Source: CAVOGJ01 sp963700865
Lineage (GTDB): Bacteria; Planctomycetota; Planctomycetia; Pirellulales; Pirellulaceae
Direction of reading: 5' to 3'
Assembly (NCBI GenBank): GCA_963700865.1
Contig: CAVOZC010000006.1
Location: 32,087 to 96,086, forward strand
Length of the DNA: 64,000 nucleotides
The position numbers and the translations under genes are program-made. Of the stretch, positions 57,682-64,000 are shown in pieces; position 1 is the first letter of the stretch, and each line of letters opens with the position of its first letter. The notes beneath the pieces are model-generated. The model worked only from the letters and a program-made list of their open reading frames with translations, was not told the DNA's origin and did not search any database.

Positions 57682-58241
57682 CTATTTTCCAGCAAGTAGC
57701 TTCGCGGCGGCTCGAAGATAACCAGGCGAGTGATCGATCCCCGAGATTTCGTCCGGGTTGGGTGCGAGACCGAAGTACATGCCACAGAAATCGCGGGCCG
57801 GGTCAACATAGATGCCTTGCCGACCAAATATTCCTTCAGAAGCGGCGTGGTCGTGCCGTCATGCGCGGTGAAGGTAAGATCCAGCAGAGAGGGATCAATG
57901 GCCCGTTCGAGCTTGGAAAACTCTTGCGGCGGCGCGATGTAGGAGCACTTGAAGAACTCGGGCAGGTTGAGGTTGTAGTAGATCGACTCTTCGTTGCCGG
58001 ACTGCCAGTTCGGAAAACTGTAGTTCCTGGTCGCCTGTTCGATGAACTCGATCGGCTGAGGCTTTTTCCACTTCGCCATCGGGCTGTCGATTTCGAGCGG
58101 CTCGAAGCCTGATGCGCCGACCCTTACGGGACCACCGCAATCTTTTGTGTGTTCGGCGTCCATTTGTTTCCTCCCAGTCATAGTCTCTGTATGTTTGGTG
58201 TGAATGCGCTTTGACCGGAGCCAAGGGCTTGCACCATCCAA
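57682..58241 (-). pseudogene. Fragmented hydrolase relic ending in a serine-hydrolase-like tail
   Basis: The upstream part of the frame (SGNEESIYYNLNLPEFFKC, LLDLTFTAHDGTTTPLLKEY) is unassigned. After a frame change at about 57820, the end reads QGIYVDPARDFCGMYFGLAP and GIDHSPGYLRAAAKLLAGK, a tail I associate with beta-lactamase-like serine hydrolases. The same QGIYVDPA segment recurs in the fragment at 60080-60272. The SxxK and YxN catalytic motifs are not in this piece. It is a remnant, not a working gene. Confidence 0.5.
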
Positions 58242-58277
58242 TTTGAGTGTATTTTCAGGTCGTGAACCGCTTGATGA

Positions 58278-58860
58278 TCAGACGAAACCAAAGGTCAAAG
58301 GCTCACTCATGCGGGTCTTCATCTGGTTCGTGCCAGGCACGGGCCCATCATCCCCGAGGTAGAAGCGGACGGTGATTTCGGGCTTGGACAAATCACAATT
58401 GGTGTTGATCAGCGTGCGTTCGTCAATCGCCGCCTCAGCCTTCTTATCGTCGACAAAAGTGCAGTGGACAACATCGACCAAATCTTTCGCATCCGATTTC
58501 CGAAACGACGGTTTCATTTTGGCATAGGTTTTATCCAAAAGGTTCGTTCGGAAGAAGCTATTGTGCTCCGCCTCCTTTGAGTAGGCCGGGTAGGTGCTGG
58601 GATCGGTGTAAGTGAACAGCGGGTGATTGGTGCAGAAAAGCGGCTCGCCCGGCTTGCGGTCGACGAAGACATAAGCCTGGGATGTTTTGTCGATCTCGAA
58701 AACGGTGGCATTGCCTGACGATCAGCAATGAGCATATGGATAGGATCATCAAATTTCTCAACCTGAAATCACACGCTCGTTGGCGACAGGTAAGGGCAAT
58801 CGCTACCTGGTGGCTTGCCTTATACCACAATGGTGTGTGGTCGGCAGATCGAGAGCTTGA
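58278..58860 (-). pseudogene. NTN acyl-hydrolase-like (C45/penicillin acyltransferase group) relic, copy 1
   Basis: The C-terminal part reads YVFVDRKPGEPLFCTNHPLF, TYTDPSTYPAYSKEAEHNS, FFRTNLLDKTYAKMK and LSKPEITVRFYLGDDGPVPG, and a short N-terminal piece is joined to it at 58714-58751 through sequence also present in copy 2. The order and the GNATVFEIDKTSQAY segment fit an NTN hydrolase of the C45/choloylglycine superfamily. The catalytic Cys region is deleted here. Assignment is by recalled pattern and is tentative. Confidence 0.5.
58714..58751. repeat. 38-bp repeat shared by the two NTN-hydrolase relics, copy 1
   Basis: Identical over 38 bases to 59390-59427 (starts CCTGACGATCAGCAATGAGC); weaker similarity continues outward for another 90 bases or so. 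It codes for DDPIHMLIADRQ on the minus strand, so it is part of a duplicated gene rather than a mobile repeat. Confidence 0.8.
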
Positions 58861-59129
58861 CAAGGAATAACATTACGTTTAGTCCGGGCATGGCACGTCG
58901 GAGAGACGCTGTTTATTGCTGATACCCCGAGGCCAAAGGCTGCGGCTCGACGGTACGCGTACGCGAGCATGAGGGTCGGCGTTGCTGCGGACCTGAAACA
59001 ACCAGGCGCTGAGTCGGTGCTCAGAATGCCATGCAGGTCTCGCCGTCCACGAATGTTCTTGGTAGCCGTTTGTCGGGGCGAAACGCGACGACATTCGCCC
59101 GCTCGACGCAGCGAAAGCCTTAGGTGGCG

Positions 59130-59579
59130 TCTTGCCGAGAAGTAGCATTCAGGCCGGTAGTAGGATCAAGACGTGGTTGCGGGCGGTATACACACGTTTG
59201 CCGATGTCGCTCTTCTCGAAAGGTAGCACGAGCCCTGAGCAGCGCGAAGATAAGTGTCTGGCCCCGAACACAGTCGTAGACGTCGTAGGGCAGACAGCAG
59301 GTGTGGTGGAGAATAGCGTCTTCCGCCCGGTCAAGGGCGACGACGAATGCCTTGGAACGTTCGTTGATCTCGGCAAACGCCGGCAGAGCCCTGACGATCA
59401 GCAATGAGCATATGGATAGGATCATCATATTTCTCGAGCGTGCAGTCATACTTTTCCTTGGCGAGGCAGGCCAGGTCGTAACCGATTTCCTCGTCGCTCC
59501 CCGATACAACAATGTGATGTGGTTTGGCATAGTCTCTTTTCTTGAAAGGGAATAGCAGTTCGTTCTTGAGTATTGCCAT
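59130..59579 (-). pseudogene. NTN acyl-hydrolase-like relic, copy 2 (N-terminal part)
   Basis: Starts MAILKNELLFPFKKRDYAKP, then IVVSGSDEEIGYDLACLAKE and EKYDDPIHMLIADRQ; in a second frame FAEINERSKAFVVALDRAED and HHTCCLPYDVYDCVRG; in a third CSGLVLPFEKSDIGKRVYTA with ARNHD-like residues. CSG followed by LPFEKSDIG and ARN is what I expect at the autocatalytic Cys of a C45-type NTN hydrolase. There are at least two frame changes, and the C-terminus is absent. Probably the missing front of copy 1 or a tandem duplicate. Confidence 0.55.
59390..59427. repeat. 38-bp repeat, copy 2
   Basis: Second copy of the sequence at 58714-58751, 676 bases away in the same orientation. Confidence 0.8.
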
Positions 59580-59792
59580 GGGTACATCCTCTCGTTGATT
59601 GCTGGCTCCCATCCAAAGTTTCTGCATGATGTTCTCAACCGCCATCATGAGGGTCTGCGTCTTCGGAGTGGAACAACGCAGCGCAATCGGTTCTCGAACG
59701 GCATTGCAGGTTTCGGTTCAAGACATCCTTGGTGGCCGCTTTCTCGAGCGCCAGTGAGAATCTGAACCTGATCCTCAGATGCATTAAATGGA

Positions 59793-60050
59793 TCACCCGA
59801 TAACCGCTTTCATTACCCGCAACCAATTGCCGCCCCAAAGTGTGGCGATGTCCTCTTTCTTGTAGCCGCGACCAAGCAGCGCAGCGGTAAGATTGAATAA
59901 AGTCTTGGGAGTCTCGATGCCCTGTGGATAGGCCAGCGAGTCCCGGTACATGCAATTGTGCGATGAGATCGGCGGCTTTGCCGACGACCGAATGAAGGTC
60001 TCTTGGCCAGCCATGTAGTTCTGCGTAGAGTTCATCGAGTGTCCGGCGTT
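59793..60050 (-). pseudogene. Relic of an M19 membrane dipeptidase
   Basis: The minus strand reads GLSIHLTNAGHSMNSTQNYM, ETFIRSSAKPPISSHNCMYR and ends LFNLTAALLGRGYKKEDIAT LWGGNWLRVMKAVIG in two consecutive pieces. The TAALLxRGY-x-EED and GGNWLRVM ending and the SSKP-x-x-x-SHNC region are those of renal-type (M19) dipeptidases. About two thirds of the protein is missing, including the HxD zinc site. It reads on directly from the serine-hydrolase fragment. Confidence 0.6.
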
Positions 60051-60079
60051 GGTTAAGTGAATTGAAAGACCAACGGACC

Positions 60080-60272
60080 GGATCACGTTCGCCTTCGTTC
60101 GGGCAGAGAGCGAAGTTAATCCCGACGAAGCGTGGGCCGGGTCCACGTAGATGCCCTGGCCCATGTTGCCGTGCTTGTGCATGGCGTCGTCCTTGAAGAT
60201 CAAGTCCCGCTGGTTGGAGTTCGCGTAGGGTTTCTCACCGAAGAAATCGATGAGAAGCCCTCTCAAGGTCAC
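60080..60272 (-). pseudogene. Serine-hydrolase-like fragment, second copy
   Basis: DDAMHKHGNMGQGIYVDPAH repeats the QGIYVDPA segment at 57.8 kb in a context (GDAMxKHG-x-x-GQGIYVDP) I associate with class C-like serine hydrolases. It is short, fused in frame to the dipeptidase relic, and cannot be functional. Confidence 0.45.
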
Positions 60273-60281
60273 TACATTTCT

Positions 60282-61318
60282 TTACAGAAACTCAAAAGGC
60301 TTAGCCTCTTTGAGTTGGGAGGAGACTTCTCCGGCGAGCGGATTGTCTTTTGAAACCTTAAGGGTCATCGCCTTTGCCCCGGGTTTAAGATCGACCTTAT
60401 TCAAGTCGATCCAAAACACATTGGGGGAGACCGCCGAATCAAAATAATAGGTCTTGGCATCGTGATCAGCCACGGTTCGCCACAGGGTCTCGACGCCACT
60501 GGCGCTGCCAACGGGGGCGCTTACTCCACGAATGAGAGAAAATACCGTGGCCAGCGCCAACGGCCGGTCTTCCTGTTTTTTCATCGTCTTCAGGTAGTAG
60601 CTTGCTCTTACCCACCGGTCAGTCGCAGAGGCCGTTCCCGGAAGGAAATTTTCACCACCAGCTCTTTCCCAGTAAGCGTTCAAGGCAAGTTGTTCCGAGT
60701 AAATCGGGGAGTTGGTCATGACGACATACTGTCGCCCGTGATGGATCACCAGTTTGCCGTCAAGATACTCAAAAATGGCGGAGTCACCTGTCGCATCGGA
60801 GATCGCCATGTGTATTTTCGCGGCCATACCATTTTCAACCGGCTTGGAAACAACCGTGAACGGCGGATCTTGCATGGCTGCCACCGCCTCTTCAACCGTG
60901 GCGTAGTTGTCCAGAAAATACTGCAACCAGGCTCCAATGCTGATCGTCGGTTTCCCGGTTTTAGCCGGATCACCGAAATCGGCTTCGGTCAGATACTGCA
61001 TGTTTCCGACCAGGCCTTTCTCGTTCATGCCATCCGCCGATGCGGTACCATAGAATGCCGTGATGACGGATCCGTATTTCGATGTCCAAGTCAGCTCGTT
61101 GTCGCTGCCCCCTCCTTTCCGCTGAATGCCTTGCGGAAAAACCCAGAGATCGCTGGTAAGTTCGGGGTCGTTCCAGTCCATGCTGCGTGCAGTAATGTAC
61201 GTCCCGGTTCCAGTTTTATACAAAATTCGAGTACAAGCGTTCGCCGGCTGCACCGTCATCGAAAAAGGAGCACAATAACCAGGGCAAGGCGCAAGCCATT
61301 TGTTGGCTTCTTCATCAT
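60282..61318 (-). CDS. Linear amide C-N hydrolase (choloylglycine hydrolase/penicillin V acylase family), frameshift in signal peptide
   Basis: NTN hydrolase cleaving a non-peptide amide bond such as a bile-salt, penicillin V or acyl-homoserine-lactone amide. The nucleophile Cys follows the signal (PANACTRILYKTGTGTYI), and ARSMDW, GSVITAFYGTASADGMNEKG and VMTNSPIY (catalytic Asn region) match the family. The listed frame begins MTVQPANAC, but the upstream ATG at 61315 gives MKKPTNGLRLALVIVLLF in another frame; one base lost in the T run at about 61262-61268 separates them. With it restored, a full signal peptide precedes Cys, making it an exported enzyme. Body length (about 325 residues) is normal. 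Immediately downstream of the beta-lactamase on the same strand. Confidence 0.82.
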
Positions 61319-61399
61319 ATACTTCACCAAATTCTCCAAGGCTTGTTGTTTGATTGCTGTTGCGCTATTCCCCAGCCAGCATTTTGGCTGCGACAAACG

Positions 61400-62398
61400 T
61401 TATTTGTCTTGTGCCGTTAAATAATAAAAGTCGTATAGACTCCGGCTAATTTCCGCGATGGCACGATCCCGATCCGCTTCCGACGTCGTGCTGCTCTTGG
61501 TGAACACCACAATCGCAAAACGTCGGCCATCTGGCAGAGTGATGAATCCCACGTCATTAGCGACACCGCCAATCGTTCCCGTTTTGTGGGCAACCGGTGT
61601 TCCTTTTGGCAGAAGGCCTTTTAGTCTTCCTGAACCTGTACGTGTACGAGACATCGTAGCCAGCAGGAATTCGCGGCTTTCCTTACTCAACACCTTTCCG
61701 CTGTCGATCGCCAGAAGCAATTCCAGCATTGCTTTTGGTGTTGAGTGGTCCCGAGGGTCCTTTTCGAACTCAAGATTTCGATCAGATTGCCTTGATAAGA
61801 GCGTGGGGTCTTTGGCATAGGCTTCTGCGGCTACGGTTGCGTAGGCCTTGTCCTGTAAACCATAGAAGTCCCGCAAAATTTCTGAACATTCCCGATCAAC
61901 TCGTTGCTCTGTAATCCCAATACTGCGCAACATCTTCGTTACCGCTTCCGGACCTCCCGCTACTTTTAGACAGGTGTCCGTCGCCGTATTGTCGCTTTCC
62001 GTGATCATGGGTTCAATCAAATTGGCGACAGACAACTTTACACCGGGATGAACGAAGTTCATGGTGATCGGATTGGGCCCGACGACCATCTTTTCCAGTG
62101 GGACATCAATTAAATCGGTGAGCTTAAGTTGTCCTTTATCGACGAGGTCCAGCAAGGTGGTTGCAATTGCAACTTTATAGGTACTCGCCATAACAAACGC
62201 TTCATCGCCGTTTATGGTGACACTCACTCCTGAGCCAATTTCCTGTGCAGCCACTCCCATGCGGCCCACTAGACCCTGCGAAACTTTCTCAAGCTTCTGA
62301 GAAATATCTTGAACGTTATGTTCCTGAGCAAATGCCGGTTGACCTGCAACAAATGACGTGACTATTGCAACACAAAATAGTGCTATGTTTCGTTTCAT
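61400..62398 (-). CDS. bla: Class A beta-lactamase
   Basis: A secreted serine beta-lactamase of 332 residues. Signal peptide MKRNIALFCVAIVTSFVAGQ, then the active-site ASTYKVAIATTLLDL (SxxK), ESDNTATDTCL (SDN) and AHKTGTIGGVANDVG (KTG). The omega loop reads RVDRECSEILRDF, with a Glu in a plausible but not certain position, so activity should be tested. No frameshift interrupts it, in contrast to its neighbours. It is followed 80 bases later by the amide hydrolase and preceded by a long inverted repeat. Relation to subclass A2 enzymes is possible but not decidable by eye. Confidence 0.88.
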   Translation of the reverse strand: MKRNIALFCVAIVTSFVAGQPAFAQEHNVQDISQKLEKVSQGLVGRMGVAAQEIGSGVSVTINGDEAFVMASTYKVAIATTLLDLVDKGQLKLTDLIDVPLEKMVVGPNPITMNFVHPGVKLSVANLIEPMITESDNTATDTCLKVAGGPEAVTKMLRSIGITEQRVDRECSEILRDFYGLQDKAYATVAAEAYAKDPTLLSRQSDRNLEFEKDPRDHSTPKAMLELLLAIDSGKVLSKESREFLLATMSRTRTGSGRLKGLLPKGTPVAHKTGTIGGVANDVGFITLPDGRRFAIVVFTKSSTTSEADRDRAIAEISRSLYDFYYLTAQDK

Positions 62399-62413
62399 GG
62401 GACTTCTCCTCTA

Positions 62414-62514
62414 AGAGCCTATCCGAAAAGGGGTCTGACCCTTTGGAGGCGAGTTAGATTCATTGGGTTTTTCGTCTCGCCGGAGAGGGTCAGACCCCTT
62501 TTCGGATAGGCTCT
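62414..62514. repeat. MITE-like long inverted repeat (29-bp arms)
   Basis: Arms at 62414-62442 and 62486-62514 are perfect reverse complements, starting AGAGCCTATCCGAAAAGGGG. The 43-base loop has a further GGCGAG/CTCGCC pairing. It lies between the amidohydrolase and beta-lactamase genes and can form a very strong hairpin. The GGGGTCTGACCC core is reminiscent of palindromes associated with mobile elements. No coding sequence. Confidence 0.9.
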
Positions 62515-62639
62515 AAGTAATTGCGTTTGTTTGATGCGAGCTGTGAATAGTTGTCCCGTTTCGCTGCAGCCATCGTCGCCAGACGGTGGATCGGTCCACG
62601 CCTTGGCGAACGTGGCAACAACACATGACCGGCCGTTTC

Positions 62640-63999
62640 CTAACGAAGCGTGTTCTTGTAGATCTTGCCATCTTTCATGATGACGACAAAGTTCTTCGCC
62701 GCATCGCCAACGAGGTCAAGATTTTCGAGCGGATTGCCGTCGACCAGGATCAGATCCGCGTAGGCTCCTTCCTTGACGACGCCAAGAGGCCCTTCCTGAT
62801 AAGGATGACGTGGACCACTCATCGTCAATAGTTCGGCATTGGTCGAGGTCACCATCTTGAGTGCTTCATACGGCGTGAACCACCGCTGCAACTTAGCAAC
62901 CATTTTTCCTTGCCGTGCCGCCGAAGCGGGATCGAACAATAGATCGGTGCCGAAAGCGATTTTCACTCCCATCGCTTTCGCCATCCTGTAGGTTCTGTCC
63001 GTGCCATCGGTGACTTCGATGAATTTTCTTGTACTGATCGAGTTTTCGAACTTCAGTGCATCCTCATCGTTCAGGATTGGCTGGCGCTCAGCCAGACACC
63101 ATTGTCTTTCATCATCTGAAGAGTCTTGGGATCTCTGATCAAATTGCCGTGTTCGATTGACTTGACTCCGGCCTTGATCGCGATCTGAATCGCCTCGTCG
63201 GTAAAGATATGTGCTGCGACGTACGTGTTCCAGTTTTTTGCAACGTCGACGATCGCTTTGATTTCTTCATAGCTGAATTGTGTGACATCCAATGGGTCGT
63301 AAGTAGACGTTACTCCGCCGCCGCCCGCAATTTTGATCTGAGTGGCGCCCATACGCAGGATTTCACGTGCTTTTTTAGTCACCTCCGGAACACCGTCGCC
63401 AATCGCAATAAGTCCATTACGCTCCCAATACGAAAGCGGGGCGCCGGATTGCGCGGAACGTCACTGTAAGGCGTTAAATCAAAGTGGCCTCCGGTTTGCC
63501 CCAATGGAGGACCGGACACAAGCATCCGTGGACCGGGAAATTTCCCAGCATCAATGACCTTCTGGACGGCGAACGGATTGCCGCCAATGTCGCGAACTGT
63601 TGTGAAACCGCGCATCAATGTTTGCTCGGCGCCGAGCAGTCCGGCAATCGCAACGTCCGACATATCAGAATTCTGAAGAAGTTGGCCCACCGAGATGTTC
63701 GATAAGTAGGTGTGCCAGTGCACGTCGATCAGGCCCGGTATCAACGTTCTGCCACCACCGTCGATTACCCTGCCGCCTGCGACAGCAAGAGGTTCGGTTG
63801 ACACTGCGGTGATCAAGTTGCCGGTCACGACGACGTTGGCGTTTTCAATCAATGCTTCGTTCACGCCGTCAAACACGTTGACGTTCGTGAATAGCACGGG
63901 GCCTGCGGGCGTCTCTTCCTGCGCCTTCGCGGGCAAGGCGAGCGTGATGGAACAGAAGAGCAGCGTCAACCCACGGAGGGCATGTCTTTCAGTTTTCAT
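62640..63999 (-). CDS. Secreted amidohydrolase, copy 2 (at least two frameshifts)
   Basis: Metal-dependent amidohydrolase of the imidazolonepropionase-like, dipeptidase-like branch. Signal ALRGLTLLFCSITLALPAKA, then LFTNVNVFDGVNEALIENAN, LIDVHWHTYLSNISVG (HxH), RGFTTVRDIGGNPFAVQKVI; then MGATQIKIAGGGGVTSTYDP, AHIFTDEAIQIAIKAGV; then VKIAFGTDLLFDP (the late Asp) and ADLILVDGNPLENL. Frame breaks occur at about 63440 (C run, after APR) and about 63075 (near CTGAGCGCC), and the conserved sequence reads across both when one base is changed. ATG 63999 is at the window edge, so a few residues upstream cannot be excluded. Unlike copy 1 the full catalytic set is present. Confidence 0.8.
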
Positions 64000-64000
64000 A

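Noticed and set aside
58879..59148. Minus-strand 89-residue frame
   Set aside because: No recognisable motif; probably non-coding debris between the two acyl-hydrolase relics.

Overview
The window looks like a chromosomal segment of a planctomycete, probably of the Pirellulales/Rhodopirellula type. The reasons are a DUF1552 protein paired with a planctomycete cytochrome C (PSCyt/PSD) protein, a Ser/Thr kinase fused to a polytopic domain, a PEP-CTERM protein, a metal permease fused to a DtxR-type regulator, a PTS IIA protein with an excisionase-like helix-turn-helix, and a planctomycete-type Y1 transposase relic. All assignments come from reading translations; no database search was run.

Region 1-50.3 kb is a compact, mostly housekeeping core on both strands: pdxA (cut by the window edge), the DUF1552/PSCyt pair, a receptor-like kinase, a ferredoxin, a Zn/Mn ABC uptake operon (ATPase, unknown exported protein, binding protein), a GNAT enzyme, an M16B peptidase pair, nadE, a double ketoacyl-synthase-III protein with a small partner, a GGQ release-factor-like protein, an aldehyde dehydrogenase with a ThDP enzyme, hemH, nfo, the metal permease-regulator fusion, pyrF, ndk, an ABC-2 exporter with a built-in beta-propeller, acnA, a stress/Na+ antiporter/PTS-IIA cluster, rimO, ispG, trmL and a membrane-anchored terpene-cyclase-fold protein. 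Many of these conserved genes are interrupted by single-base frameshifts, often in short homopolymers. Sequencing error is the simplest explanation for these.

Region 50.3-54.5 kb changes character. It holds an initiator tRNA with a strong terminator, a decayed tyrosine recombinase, a PEP-CTERM protein, and a relic of a RAYT-like transposase. The transposase lies next to a 27-bp repeat array and between two exact 20-bp direct repeats.

Region 54.5-64 kb is visibly more A+T-rich and is full of gene debris. An amidohydrolase head is abutted by an IS21 istB fragment. There are also relics of a serine hydrolase, an M19 dipeptidase and two copies of an NTN-type acyl hydrolase. The better preserved genes are a choloylglycine-hydrolase/penicillin-acylase-type enzyme, an intact class A beta-lactamase and a second amidohydrolase. 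A 29-bp-arm inverted repeat sits between the last two. The hydrolases all read on the minus strand and act on amide bonds or are beta-lactamase-like, so the region looks like a decaying secreted amide/beta-lactam hydrolase island. This is the most unusual part of the window.

Several dispersed palindromic repeats recur within the window: a 26-bp unit once at 28.8 kb and about six times at 46.8 kb, and a CTGACCG...CGGTCAG hairpin at 31.8 and 41.8 kb.
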